Part shown: in pieces, positions 16,780 to 25,772 of the stretch | Position numbering within the stretch: position 1 is the stretch's first letter | Layout: each line of letters begins with the position of its first letter | Assembly (NCBI GenBank): GCA_038321615.1 | Contig: JBBQFC010000002.1 | Span: 1 to 64,000 of the forward strand | DNA length: 64,000 nt | Source of the DNA: JBBQFC01 sp038321615 | Lineage (GTDB): Bacteria > Bacteroidota > Bacteroidia > Flavobacteriales_D > Cryomorphaceae | Direction of reading: 5' to 3' | Translations under genes and position numbers: made by a program | The notes under the pieces: model-generated | Told to the model about the DNA's origin: nothing | Database searches by the model: none | Seen by the model: only the letters and a program-made list of their open reading frames with translations

Positions 16780-17670
16780 TTATTTGTTGGCTTCGTCGAT
16801 AAGTCCATACCCTATGAATCGACCTTCTTTATAGACTTCAACTTGTTTCAGCAAGCCATTTTCATCGTATCGGAACCATTTTCCATTCCACAACCTGCCA
16901 TCCTTGAAATCGCCGGCTTGAGATACCTGCCTGTTGCGGTTGTAGAGTGTATTCTTACCTGTGGAAATAAATTGACCTACATTAGGAACATCGACTGCCG
17001 GACTAGTTTCGATTTTGCTTAATTCGGGCATTGCTTGAATGATCGACTGACCTTCAGGCACATATTTTTTGACGCTACTTTCTTCAACTTCCCCATTGGT
17101 AATACGTTTTTCTTCGATGAGTTTTCCGCTGGTATCGTACATTTTCAATTCGCCGTGTGCCACGCCGTTGTCGATTTCAGCGGTCATCTGTAACTTCCCA
17201 TTTGGGTAGTAGTACGATTGAAGTCCCGACCTTTTTCCTTTTTCATTAAATGTGAAGATATTGGCAGGAAGCCCTGATTCATAGTATCGGGCAAAACTTC
17301 CAGTATTCTTATTTATCTTCCAATAACCTTCTTCTTCTACTTTCCCGTTTTCGTAAAAAGTCTTGTATTGACCGTGGGGCTTATTGTCAAAATAGGTTAT
17401 CTGGCCCTTGATAGTTCCAGTCGGGAAGAAGCATTTCCAAATCCCTTCTCTTCGATTGTCCACGTAGTTTCCTTCTTCAAATACGTACTCTCTTGAAGTG
17501 CGATCGCCCGGATTGACCTGGGCTCTGAGCCTCCAGTATCCTTGGCGGTACCCATTTTCATCAACTAAATTTTCGACGTCGAAGATTTTCCCGTTCGCCA
17601 CTTGGCTTAGTGTATTCCCTGCAAGCGGAAAAAGTAGTAATAGAATTGTAATTCTTACAAACGGATGCAT
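16780..17670 (-). CDS. Secreted MORN-repeat (YwqK-like) protein
   Basis: A 296-aa exported protein: signal peptide at residues 1-23 (ILLLLFPLAGNTLSQ), then about seven MORN-type units of the pattern G-x-W/Y-x-x-Y-x-x-N/G-K (for example GQYKTFYENGKVEEEGYW and GLQSYYYPNGKLQ). Such repeats are annotated as YwqK-like antitoxin components in databases, but here there is no toxin partner and the protein is exported, so that label should not be read as function. MORN sheets usually act in protein or membrane contacts. Confidence 0.8.
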   Translation of the reverse strand: MHPFVRITILLLLFPLAGNTLSQVANGKIFDVENLVDENGYRQGYWRLRAQVNPGDRTSREYVFEEGNYVDNRREGIWKCFFPTGTIKGQITYFDNKPHGQYKTFYENGKVEEEGYWKINKNTGSFARYYESGLPANIFTFNEKGKRSGLQSYYYPNGKLQMTAEIDNGVAHGELKMYDTSGKLIEEKRITNGEVEESSVKKYVPEGQSIIQAMPELSKIETSPAVDVPNVGQFISTGKNTLYNRNRQVSQAGDFKDGRLWNGKWFRYDENGLLKQVEVYKEGRFIGYGLIDEANK

Positions 17671-17718
17671 ATCGAAGTAGGATATTTAACTACTTCTACG
17701 GAACTATTGCAGGCAAGG

Positions 17719-18678
17719 TTACTTTTGAACCTTCTCTTTTTTAGCCAAATGCATGAGCATGCCATCAACGATAGCATCGATATCGTATTCGGGTTTCCAA
17801 CCCCAATCTTCCTGAGCGAAACGGTCGTCAATGCTGCTCGGCCAGCTATGCGCTATGGCATTGCGATAATCGGGTTTGTAAGAGATTTCAAAATTTGGTA
17901 TGCGCGACTTAATTTTCGCTGCCAGTAGTTCAGGTGTAAACGATACTCCAGCAATATTATAACTGGTGCGTATTCTTAAATCAGCGCTGGGAGCAGCCAT
18001 CAGGTCGATGGTTGCTTTGGTGGCATCGGGCATGTACATCATAGGCAACTCTGCATCCTTACTTAGGAAACAGTCGTAAGTCCCTTTTTGCAAAGCTTCG
18101 TGAAAAATATGAACGGCGTAATCAGTGGTGCCACCACCCGGCGCGCTTTTATGTCCGATAATGCCCGGGTAGCGTAAACTGCGTACATCTATACCATAAC
18201 GTTTATTGTAATATTCGCACCAGCTTTCACCTGCTACTTTGGTAATACCATACACTGTGGTCGGCTCCATAATAGTGCGCTGGGGTGTATTTTGTTTAGG
18301 CGTGTGTGGTCCAAAAACGGCAATGCTACTGGGCCAAAAAATTCGCTTGATGTGACCATCTCTCGATAGGTCTAGCACGTTGCTGAGCCCTGTCATATTG
18401 AGTTCCCATCCTAGGCCCGGGTTTTTTTCGGCTGTGGCCGATAGGAGGGCAGCAAGGAGGTAAACTTCTTTAATATTTTGATCTTTAATTATCTCAAAAA
18501 GGCGCTTTTGATCCATCACATCGGCTTGGAAATAAGGACCATCGCCGAATTCGGGTTTTGGCTGGTCGCTTAGGTCAGAGGCTATAACTTTGTGGTCGCC
18601 ATGTGCCGCTCGTAGAGCAATCACCAACTCTGTACCGATTTGGCCGCCGGCGCCAATTACCAAAATATTGTCTTGCAT
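17719..18678 (-). CDS. SDR-type L-threonine 3-dehydrogenase
   Basis: A 319-aa NAD-binding short-chain dehydrogenase/epimerase. The Rossmann motif GAGGQIGTEL is at residues 8-17 and the catalytic YGITK, giving the YxxxK pair, is mid-protein, followed by GESWCEYY. SLRYPGIIGHKSAPGGGTTDYAVH matches the SDR-type L-threonine dehydrogenases known from Bacteroidota, which oxidise threonine to 2-amino-3-oxobutyrate. The alternative is another UDP-sugar epimerase, which is less likely given this loop. ATG at 18678 is used, with a -7 element 18 bp upstream. No kbl (glycine C-acetyltransferase) gene is in the window. Confidence 0.88.
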   Translation of the reverse strand: MQDNILVIGAGGQIGTELVIALRAAHGDHKVIASDLSDQPKPEFGDGPYFQADVMDQKRLFEIIKDQNIKEVYLLAALLSATAEKNPGLGWELNMTGLSNVLDLSRDGHIKRIFWPSSIAVFGPHTPKQNTPQRTIMEPTTVYGITKVAGESWCEYYNKRYGIDVRSLRYPGIIGHKSAPGGGTTDYAVHIFHEALQKGTYDCFLSKDAELPMMYMPDATKATIDLMAAPSADLRIRTSYNIAGVSFTPELLAAKIKSRIPNFEISYKPDYRNAIAHSWPSSIDDRFAQEDWGWKPEYDIDAIVDGMLMHLAKKEKVQK

Positions 18679-18696
18679 CGTCAAAAAAATTCGCTG

Positions 18697-18704
18697 CAAA
18701 AATA
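18697..18704 (-). promoter_or_regulatory. Bacteroidota -7 element for the threonine dehydrogenase gene
   Basis: TATTTTTG on the minus strand, exact match, 18 bp before the ATG at 18678. Confidence 0.5.
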
Positions 18705-18779
18705 GTTAAAGTTGGCTCGGACTTGGGCTCTCTTGATTCTTATTTCAACAGTTGGAATGAAGTTGCGGTTTGTAAACTT

Positions 18780-18787
18780 TATATTTG
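18780..18787 (+). promoter_or_regulatory. Bacteroidota -7 element for homogentisate dioxygenase
   Basis: TATATTTG, exact match, 16 bp before the ATG at 18804; divergent from the element at 18697-18704. Confidence 0.5.
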
Positions 18788-18803
18788 TCCAAAGCCTTTA
18801 ATT

Positions 18804-19961
18804 ATGCCCATCTATCACCAGTTAGGGTCCATCCCGCACAAACGACACACAATATTTAGAAAGAGCGACGGTTCCTTGCATTACGAGCAGCTTTTTGGTA
18901 CCGAAGGATTTACGGGTATGTCGTCGCTCCTCTACCACCTGCACAGGCCCACTCAAATTAAGGCGATAGGCAAGGGTGTGAGTGTAAAGCCGGAGATCGC
19001 TGTGGAGCAGAACATAAAATCCTATCGGTTAAAAGGTTTTCAAGTGGCGCCAGCAGACGATTACCTGAAAAGCCGGGTGCCGGTGTTGGTAAACAATGAC
19101 GTTTACATTGAATTGGCGGCGCCGCGAAAGTCAATGACTGAGTACTTCTACAAGAATGCCGATGCTGATGAAGTAATATTTGTACACCGAGGCACCGGTC
19201 GGCTTCGATCATTCATGGGCGATTTGAGTTTTAGTTACGGCGATTACCTTGTAGTGCCGCGCGGGATGATTTATCAAATGGAGTTTGATTCCGATGATAA
19301 TCGTTTATTTATCGTGCAGTCGTTCAGCCCCGTATATACACCGAAGCGTTACCGCAACCATTTTGGACAGCTCTTAGAGCATGCGCCTTTTTGCGAACGC
19401 GATATCCGAAGGCCTGCAAATCTCGATCCAATCGACTCAAAAGGTGAGTTTTTGATGCAGATAAAGAAGCAGGATATGCTCCATCCTTTTACATACGCTA
19501 CACATCCCTTCGATGTGGTAGGCTGGGATGGCTATAATTATCCATATGCTTTTTCCATCCACGATTTTGAACCTATTACAGGTAGGGTTCACCAGCCGCC
19601 ACCTGTGCATCAAACCTTTGAAGCTGCTCAGTTTGTAATATGCTCCTTCTGCCCGAGACTGTATGACTATCATCCCGACTCAATACCCGCTCCTTACAAC
19701 CACAGCAACATCGACAGCGATGAAGTACTCTATTACGTTGACGGTGACTTTATGAGCCGCAATGATATCGCCGCAGGTCAGATTAGTCTCCATCCGGCGG
19801 GTATTCCTCACGGGCCGCATCCGGGTGCAACGGAGCGCAGCATAGGTAAAAAAGTAACCGATGAGTTAGCCGTAATGGTCGATACATTTCGCCCCTTAAA
19901 ACTTACGGCCCAAGCTATGGAAATAGAAGACGGGAAATACTGGAATAGCTGGGTAGAATGA
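18804..19961 (+). CDS. hmgA: Homogentisate 1,2-dioxygenase
   Basis: A 385-aa cupin-type iron dioxygenase that opens homogentisate to maleylacetoacetate in tyrosine breakdown. Seen are the N-terminal QLGSIPHKRHT, the cupin strand FVHRGTGRLRSFMGDL with YGDYLVVPRGM, and the C-terminal iron-site region HPAGIPHGPHPGATE. It is shorter than the eukaryotic type (about 440 aa), which is normal for this bacterial branch. The ATG at 18804 was chosen because translation further upstream gives no homologous sequence. 4-Hydroxyphenylpyruvate dioxygenase, the preceding enzyme of the pathway, is 2.3 kb downstream on the same strand. Confidence 0.92.
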   Translation: MPIYHQLGSIPHKRHTIFRKSDGSLHYEQLFGTEGFTGMSSLLYHLHRPTQIKAIGKGVSVKPEIAVEQNIKSYRLKGFQVAPADDYLKSRVPVLVNNDVYIELAAPRKSMTEYFYKNADADEVIFVHRGTGRLRSFMGDLSFSYGDYLVVPRGMIYQMEFDSDDNRLFIVQSFSPVYTPKRYRNHFGQLLEHAPFCERDIRRPANLDPIDSKGEFLMQIKKQDMLHPFTYATHPFDVVGWDGYNYPYAFSIHDFEPITGRVHQPPPVHQTFEAAQFVICSFCPRLYDYHPDSIPAPYNHSNIDSDEVLYYVDGDFMSRNDIAAGQISLHPAGIPHGPHPGATERSIGKKVTDELAVMVDTFRPLKLTAQAMEIEDGKYWNSWVE

Positions 19962-19971
19962 TAGCTCGAGC

Positions 19972-20940
19972 TTAGCGCTTAACGAATTTGATGGATCGTT
20001 GATCTAATTCCAGGTTGAGAATAAAAACGCCCTGACTCAACGATTCGATATTGATTTCGGTATTCGGAGCATTAAGCAAACCGCTCCATACTTCGCGACC
20101 AGTGATATCAAAAATGCGCGCATTGGTTGGGAATGATTCCAATCCAGAAATCCGGATAAACTTATTTGCAGGATTCGGATAGACCGCTACAACGGGCTTA
20201 TTTATCTCACCCACACTCACGGGGAGAGAAGGTGGAGCGAGGCGATAAACCCTACCATTTTCTGGGACTTCACTGAGCGTCGGAGCAAATTCACCATTAG
20301 AAACATCTGCCAAAATAGGATCGTCAGAAGAACCCGATAGCTGAACAAAATAATCGAATGTTTGCCCACCATCTGATTGTACCAAGAAATAGATCAACGG
20401 GGCATCTTCCCCATCAAAAAGGAGTTGAGGTTCAGTAATTGAATTTTGACCGAAACGAATCTCTATGGAGTTATCGACCTCGTAGAACCAATATTGGAAA
20501 TTCATACGCTGCGCGCTCGAAGGTACATCACCTTGTACCTCGTTGAAGAACGCCACTGATTCAAATTGAAGTTTATAGATTCTATTTCCAACGGGGCCAT
20601 CTAAGAGCGCCGAGATAATTGATGGCTCAGCGTCAGGCACAATCCCTCCGTCAATAAAATCGCTTGTTAATCCAAATACCGCAATAGAACCACTTGAAGA
20701 TAAAATGCCCAATAGAGAGCCATCGCCCGATTGGAGATAGTTTGAAAATGGATCACCGCCAATATCAAGAAGGAAACCAAGCGAAGCGACGAAAGCAGCA
20801 TCATCCCACCCCGGTTCCGAAAGAATGGTTCCTCCAGTTATTGGAGCGTAACCTTCAGAAAATGTACTTAGGGTATACGAAATCTGGCCCAGGGAAAGGA
20901 TGGGTAGGCACATCAGGATGGCAAGTAAAAGTCGTTTCAT
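19972..20940 (-). CDS. T9SS-sorted secreted protein, orphan paralogue A
   Basis: A 322-aa exported protein with signal peptide at 1-19 (LLLAILMCLPILSLGQ), a beta-rich central domain (about 20-240) of no recognised family, and a T9SS C-terminal sorting domain (VAVYPNPANKFIRISG ... GVFILNL ... SIKFVKR). It shares the central pattern NFQYWFYEVDNSIEIRFGQ and FNEVQGD with the next minus-strand gene at 21174-22136, so the two are paralogues. They sit between the two tyrosine-degradation dioxygenases but read the other way. Likely on the cell surface or released; ligand unknown. Confidence 0.85.
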   Translation of the reverse strand: MKRLLLAILMCLPILSLGQISYTLSTFSEGYAPITGGTILSEPGWDDAAFVASLGFLLDIGGDPFSNYLQSGDGSLLGILSSSGSIAVFGLTSDFIDGGIVPDAEPSIISALLDGPVGNRIYKLQFESVAFFNEVQGDVPSSAQRMNFQYWFYEVDNSIEIRFGQNSITEPQLLFDGEDAPLIYFLVQSDGGQTFDYFVQLSGSSDDPILADVSNGEFAPTLSEVPENGRVYRLAPPSLPVSVGEINKPVVAVYPNPANKFIRISGLESFPTNARIFDITGREVWSGLLNAPNTEINIESLSQGVFILNLELDQRSIKFVKR

Positions 20941-21118
20941 GGCTAGATAATTAATTCGGTATAAAGATATTGAACTTATAACCAAGATGCCATAGCTATT
21001 ATTGGTGATTTATAATCAAATCTAACGGACGTCAAAAGTTGTCAATGCGAAGCAAGAAGATGCCGATTCTACTAAAACCATTCGGGTCGATAATATGAAA
21101 AAGAAGTTGAGCAATGGC

Positions 21119-21149
21119 AAAAAAAGACAGCGGCCTGTTGGCCGCTGTC
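21119..21149 (-). terminator. Rho-independent terminator
   Basis: A perfect 10-bp stem (21126-21135 with 21140-21149, loop TGTT) is followed on the minus strand by seven T. It ends the gene at 21174-22136. Confidence 0.85.
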
Positions 21150-21173
21150 AGAATAGCTTAAGGAAAATTAAAC

Positions 21174-22136
21174 TTATCTTTTCACAAATTTACTAGCCAC
21201 ATCCGCGCCTTCTACATTTACTAAGTAAAGCCCTGATGGAAGAGTTGATACGTCTATTTTCTGATCATTTACAACCTGTCCCGATTGAATTGTTTTACCC
21301 GTGATATCCAGAATATGGAATTCCGCCGGCGCAAGTTTTAAACCGGAAATTTGAATGTACGTGTCAGCTAAATTGGGGAATACTTTATATGCCGACGCCG
21401 AACGCGAGCTTATACCAACAGTAGAAGGGTCGAAGCGGTAAACGCGCCCATCTTCTGGATTTCCATTAAGTTGTTCTGGATTTTCCTGGTAGGTAGGATT
21501 GGCCGTTTGCGGGTCTGCCGGATTTCCATTTAGCGTAATAGCATATTCCATAGTCTCCTCGGTGTAATCTATCCCAGTTCCTATAAAGATCAAGGGGCCG
21601 GCGCCATCATTGTGTATGGGTGCATCGCCAGAAATAGTGTTTTCTCCAAAATGGAACTCGATAATGCTATTGCTTTCATAAAGCCAAATTTGAAAGTTAA
21701 CCCGGCTGTTGGCCGATGGTTCATCGCCATAAACTTCATTGTAAAAAGCACAATTGGCATATTGAATTTTGCATATTCTGTTTCCAGGTAGTCCTTCCAC
21801 GGCATAAGATATCATTGAAGCGCTAGCTCCTATTACTTCACCGTCAATTATATCAGAGTAATAGCCAAATTCATGACTAATATTGCTACTGTAAAAGGAA
21901 AACCATGCACCCAAACCTCCTTGGGTTACTTGGTTAAAAGTTTCGCCACCTATCGAAAAAGGAAAATCGAAATTAATGGTGAAGTTGGGATCATCCCATT
22001 CATTGCCTGCTTCGAGCTCTATGCTTTTTCCGAGCTCTGTGTACGGCGCGGTATAAGTGCTAAAAGCATATTGGGCTTGTAGTTTTACGGCGCAGAAAAT
22101 GATAATTGCAATTGGAAGTAGTAAATTTTTTTTCAT
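21174..22136 (-). CDS. T9SS-sorted secreted protein, orphan paralogue B
   Basis: A 320-aa exported protein: signal peptide 1-21 (IAIIIFCAVKLQAQ), a central beta-rich domain and a T9SS sorting domain (YKVFPNLADTYIQISG ... SGLYLVNVEG ... SKFVKR). The usual P-N-P of the sorting motif reads P-N-L here. The stretch NFQIWLYESNSIIEFHFGE parallels paralogue A. It has its own -7 element (TACCTTTG, 22 bp upstream) and a strong terminator, so the two paralogues are separate transcription units. Function is not recognised. Confidence 0.85.
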   Translation of the reverse strand: MKKNLLLPIAIIIFCAVKLQAQYAFSTYTAPYTELGKSIELEAGNEWDDPNFTINFDFPFSIGGETFNQVTQGGLGAWFSFYSSNISHEFGYYSDIIDGEVIGASASMISYAVEGLPGNRICKIQYANCAFYNEVYGDEPSANSRVNFQIWLYESNSIIEFHFGENTISGDAPIHNDGAGPLIFIGTGIDYTEETMEYAITLNGNPADPQTANPTYQENPEQLNGNPEDGRVYRFDPSTVGISSRSASAYKVFPNLADTYIQISGLKLAPAEFHILDITGKTIQSGQVVNDQKIDVSTLPSGLYLVNVEGADVASKFVKR

Positions 22137-22158
22137 TTTTATATTTTTTTTGATTCCG

Positions 22159-22166
22159 CAAAGGTA
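22159..22166 (-). promoter_or_regulatory. Bacteroidota -7 element for paralogue B
   Basis: TACCTTTG on the minus strand, exact match, 22 bp before the ATG at 22136. Confidence 0.5.
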
Positions 22167-22243
22167 TCAACTTTTAGGCCAAAATTCTTGATTATTTGGG
22201 AGGAGTGGTTTTATCAGCAAGGCGATCGGAAAAATGGAATACG

Positions 22244-22251
22244 TATCTTTG
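22244..22251 (+). promoter_or_regulatory. Bacteroidota -7 element for hppD
   Basis: TATCTTTG, exact match, 19 bp before the ATG at 22271. Confidence 0.5.
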
Positions 22252-22270
22252 TTTCCTAATCTTTTGAACC

Positions 22271-23413
22271 ATGTCGAATTCTGCTACCGATACGCTCCAT
22301 TTACCCAAAATCGTGCCTTCAGCGCAAGATTTTTTACCCTTGAATGGAACCGATTACATTGAGCTTTACGTGGGCAACGCTAAACAAGCCGCTCACTATT
22401 ATCAAACTGCATTTGGCTTTCAACCGCTTGCGTACAGCGGATTGGAAACGGGAAATAAGCAGGAAGTGAGCTACGTACTCGAGCAACATAAGATTCGTTT
22501 GGTTCTCACTAGCCCGCTGCACCGCGATCACCCGATCAACCAGCACATTGCCGATCACGGCGATGGTGTAAAAGTTATTGCACTCTGGGTAGACGACGCC
22601 ACCAAGTCTTGGGAAGAAACTACCAGGCGTGGCGCTAAATCCTATATGGCACCTGAGCGGGTGGAGGACTCGAATGGCCATATAATGCGATCTGGAATTC
22701 ACACTTACGGCGAGACTATTCATATTTTTATAGAACGAAAAGCATATAATGGGCCCTTCCTCCCTGGTTTTAGGAAATGGGAGTCTCATTATCAACCAGC
22801 ATCTGTAGGATTGAAATACGTAGATCACATGGTGGGCAACGTGGGCTGGAATGAGATGAATACGTGGGTAGATTTTTATGGCCGCGTTATGGGCTTTGCG
22901 CAGCTTATTTCATTCGACGATAAAGATATAAGTACAGATTATACTGCTTTGATGAGCAAAGTAATGAGCAATGGAAACGGACGTATTAAATTTCCGATCA
23001 ACGAGCCAGCCGAAGGGAAGAAGAAATCGCAGATTGAAGAATATATCGATTTTTACAATGGAGCCGGCGTGCAGCATATCGCGCTGGCCACCGATCACAT
23101 AATTGAAACCGTCACTGCTTTGCGAGATCGAGGTGTAGAGTTCCTCCGTGTACCAGCTACTTATTACGAAACAGTGCTCGATCGCGTTGGGCAGATAGAT
23201 GAAGATTTGAAGCCGCTGAGCGAACTGGGCATTTTGATCGATCGCGATGACGAGGGTTATTTGCTTCAAATTTTTACGAAGCCGGTGCTCGATCGGCCGA
23301 CCATGTTTTTTGAGATCATCCAGCGCAAAGGCGCTCAAAGTTTCGGAAAGGGCAATTTCAAAGCGCTTTTTGAAGCCATTGAGCGCGAGCAAGAGCTTCG
23401 CGGCACGCTATAA
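22271..23413 (+). CDS. hppD: 4-Hydroxyphenylpyruvate dioxygenase
   Basis: A 380-aa vicinal-oxygen-chelate dioxygenase that turns 4-hydroxyphenylpyruvate into homogentisate, the substrate of the enzyme encoded at 18804-19961. Two tandem domains are visible. The C-terminal one holds the iron ligands: His in YVDHMVGNV, His in GVQHIALATDHI and Glu in MFFEIIQRKG. The N-terminal domain opens with DYIELYVGNAKQAAHYY. The length is typical. The outer-membrane-type gene that follows begins 3 bp after the stop, so they are probably cotranscribed. Confidence 0.95.
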   Translation: MSNSATDTLHLPKIVPSAQDFLPLNGTDYIELYVGNAKQAAHYYQTAFGFQPLAYSGLETGNKQEVSYVLEQHKIRLVLTSPLHRDHPINQHIADHGDGVKVIALWVDDATKSWEETTRRGAKSYMAPERVEDSNGHIMRSGIHTYGETIHIFIERKAYNGPFLPGFRKWESHYQPASVGLKYVDHMVGNVGWNEMNTWVDFYGRVMGFAQLISFDDKDISTDYTALMSKVMSNGNGRIKFPINEPAEGKKKSQIEEYIDFYNGAGVQHIALATDHIIETVTALRDRGVEFLRVPATYYETVLDRVGQIDEDLKPLSELGILIDRDDEGYLLQIFTKPVLDRPTMFFEIIQRKGAQSFGKGNFKALFEAIEREQELRGTL

Positions 23414-23416
23414 TCC

Positions 23417-23896
23417 ATGTATTGCCGTCTTCTCGCCCTAGTTGGTGGCCTGCTAATTTCGAATCCGGCTCTGGCGCAAGATTTCCGATCATCCGCAGGT
23501 CTTCGACTGTCTTGGGGTGGACTCGCTACTTACAAACACAAGCTAGATGCGAAAAGTGCTGCCGAAGGGATAGTAGCTGTGCGCTGGGGTGGGGTGGAGA
23601 TCACTGGTTTATATGAGCGGTACTTTCCGGCGTTTGGCAACGAAGATTTTCATTGGTTCGCAGGTGGCGGATTCCACATGGGTTTTCATGGACGCAATAA
23701 CGTTATCAACCCCCCAGAAGGAACCAACAAAACGATTTATTTAAATCCGGGAGCGGATTTAATCGGTGGATTGGAATATGAGTTTCCGAATTTACCCTTT
23801 CAAGCCAGCATCGACTACAAGCCTAGCTTCCACTTTACGGGAGTGCGTTGGTTTGTAGGCGAAAGTTTGGGCTTAAGTATGCGCTATTGTTGGTGA
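23417..23896 (+). CDS. Small outer-membrane beta-barrel protein
   Basis: A 159-aa protein with a signal peptide at 1-21 (LVGGLLISNPALAQ) and alternating hydrophobic/polar strands ending in an aromatic C-terminus (SMRYCW), as in 8-strand outer-membrane barrels. Glycines and aromatics (FAGGGFHMGFHG) suit strand turns. It starts 3 bp after hppD, which suggests shared transcription, though a role in tyrosine use is only inference. The gene converges on aspS. No specific family is recognised. Confidence 0.75.
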   Translation: MYCRLLALVGGLLISNPALAQDFRSSAGLRLSWGGLATYKHKLDAKSAAEGIVAVRWGGVEITGLYERYFPAFGNEDFHWFAGGGFHMGFHGRNNVINPPEGTNKTIYLNPGADLIGGLEYEFPNLPFQASIDYKPSFHFTGVRWFVGESLGLSMRYCW

Positions 23897-23927
23897 ATCT
23901 GTTTGGGCCACCCAACACACAGCTAAC

Positions 23928-25685
23928 CTATTTTTTTGATGAATTTCGGAGCGCTATGTGCAACTCTTCAAGCTGCTTTTCATCAATCACAGCAGGGGCG
24001 TCTATCATCACATCGCGACCCGAATTATTCTTCGGGAAAGCTATGTAGTCGCGAATCGTTTCGGAGCCACCGAATAACGATGCCAGGCGGTCGAAGCCGA
24101 AGGCAATACCACCGTGCGGAGGAGCGCCATATTCAAAGGCATTCATCAAAAATCCAAACTGGGCTTGTGCTTCTTCTCGCGTGAAGCGTAAGAGATCGAA
24201 TATTTTTGATTGAAGCCCGCGATCGTGAATTCGAATGGAGCCGCCACCCACTTCTACCCCATTAATTACAAGGTCATAGGCATTGGCTCTTACCTTCGAT
24301 GTGTGGTCTTCGAGCAAATGAATATCTTCGGGTTTAGGCGATGTAAACGGGTGGTGCATGGCGAAGAAACGTTGCTCATCTTCCGACCACTCCATTAAAG
24401 GGAAATCGACTACCCACAGCGGAGCAAATACTTGTGGGTCGCGGAGTCCTAGCTCCCGCCCCGTTTGCAGGCGCAACTCGCCCAATTGTTTTTGGGTAGC
24501 TGCTTCATTTCCTGAAAGGATGAACAGCATATCGCCGGGTTTTGCATCACAAGCCTTGCACCAGGCTTCGAGCTGGTCGCTGCTATAGAATTTCTCCACC
24601 GAAGATTTGAGAATTCCCTCTTCTTGATATTTAACATAAACGAGTCCTTTTGCGCCTATTTGCGGCCGCTTTACCCATTCGGTCGTGGCATCGATTTGCT
24701 TTCTGCTCATCTCTGCCTGGCCTGAAACGCAGATGCCCAGCACTTTTTCTGCTTGGTCAAAAATCGTGAAGCCACTGCCTTTCGCCAAATCTGAAAGATC
24801 GTTAAACGGCATTCCGAATCTCAAATCTGGTTTGTCGGAGCCGTACATGCGCATAGCCGTAGCGTAGTCCATACGCTGAAAATCGGGTAAGTCCAAACCC
24901 AAAATTTCCTTGAAAAGGTGCTTGGTAAGTCCTTCGAAGGTGTTTAGAATATCTTCTTGTTCAACGAAAGCCATTTCGCAGTCAATCTGCGTAAATTCTG
25001 GTTGCCGGTCGGCTCGTAAGTCTTCGTCGCGGAAGCAGCGTACGATCTGGAAGTAGCGATCAAAGCCTGAAACCATGAGCAATTGCTTGAAGGTTTGAGG
25101 CGATTGTGGCAACGCGTAAAATTCTCCGGGGTTCATGCGGCTGGGCACTACAAAATCGCGCGCTCCTTCGGGGGTCGATTTAATAAGGTAGGGGGTTTCT
25201 ATTTCGAGAAAACGCTGCGAGTCCAAATAGGCACGGGTGGCCTGCGCCATTCGGTGGCGAAGAATGAGTTTTGATTGCACGGTGCTTCGCCGTAAATCGA
25301 GATAACGGTATTGCATGCGCAGCTCATCGCCTCCATCGGTATCGTCATCTATAGTAAAAGGCGGCGTTTTACTTACATTTAACACTTGCAGCTCTTCGGC
25401 CATCACCTCCACATCGCCGGTAGGCATTTTTGGATTTTTGCTGCTTCGTTCGTGTACTTTCCCCGATACCTTTATAACATATTCCCGACCTAGCTTTCGG
25501 GCCTGAACGCATAGATCTGCATTGTGCTCCATGTTAAACACCACTTGCGTGATGCCGTAACGGTCGCGTAGATCTACGAATGTCATACCGCCTAAATCGC
25601 GTGAGCGCTGCACCCAGCCGGAGAGTGTTACAGTTTTAGATGTATGATCGAGACGTAATTCGCCGCAAGTATGAGTTCTATGCAT
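23928..25685 (-). CDS. aspS: Aspartate-tRNA ligase
   Basis: A 585-aa class II aminoacyl-tRNA synthetase. It has the N-terminal OB-fold anticodon domain (TVTLSGWVQRSRDLGGMTFVDL), motif 2 (FRDEDLRADRQPEFTQID), the bacterial insertion (GAD) domain in the middle and motif 3 (GIAFGFDRLASLFGG). The length matches the bacterial AspRS type. Whether it is tRNA-Asp specific or also charges tRNA-Asn cannot be told here. The promoter element TACTTTTG is 20 bp before the ATG, back to back with that of tadA. Confidence 0.97.
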   Translation of the reverse strand: MHRTHTCGELRLDHTSKTVTLSGWVQRSRDLGGMTFVDLRDRYGITQVVFNMEHNADLCVQARKLGREYVIKVSGKVHERSSKNPKMPTGDVEVMAEELQVLNVSKTPPFTIDDDTDGGDELRMQYRYLDLRRSTVQSKLILRHRMAQATRAYLDSQRFLEIETPYLIKSTPEGARDFVVPSRMNPGEFYALPQSPQTFKQLLMVSGFDRYFQIVRCFRDEDLRADRQPEFTQIDCEMAFVEQEDILNTFEGLTKHLFKEILGLDLPDFQRMDYATAMRMYGSDKPDLRFGMPFNDLSDLAKGSGFTIFDQAEKVLGICVSGQAEMSRKQIDATTEWVKRPQIGAKGLVYVKYQEEGILKSSVEKFYSSDQLEAWCKACDAKPGDMLFILSGNEAATQKQLGELRLQTGRELGLRDPQVFAPLWVVDFPLMEWSEDEQRFFAMHHPFTSPKPEDIHLLEDHTSKVRANAYDLVINGVEVGGGSIRIHDRGLQSKIFDLLRFTREEAQAQFGFLMNAFEYGAPPHGGIAFGFDRLASLFGGSETIRDYIAFPKNNSGRDVMIDAPAVIDEKQLEELHIALRNSSKK

Positions 25686-25705
25686 AACCGTTTAAATAAG
25701 CGTGG

Positions 25706-25713
25706 CAAAAGTA
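25706..25713 (-). promoter_or_regulatory. Bacteroidota -7 element for aspS
   Basis: TACTTTTG on the minus strand, exact match, 20 bp before the aspS ATG. Confidence 0.5.
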
Positions 25714-25760
25714 GAATTTTGAAGGTTGCAATGCTTTGGTTTCTTACTTCAAATCGCCCT

Positions 25761-25768
25761 TATATTTG
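25761..25768 (+). promoter_or_regulatory. Bacteroidota -7 element for tadA
   Basis: TATATTTG, exact match, only 4 nt before the ATG at 25773; predicts a leaderless message. Confidence 0.5.
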
Positions 25769-25772
25769 CGCG

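Noticed and set aside
16780..17670. Toxin-antitoxin component (YwqK label)
   Set aside because: The label attaches to MORN repeats in general. This protein has a signal peptide and no toxin partner nearby.
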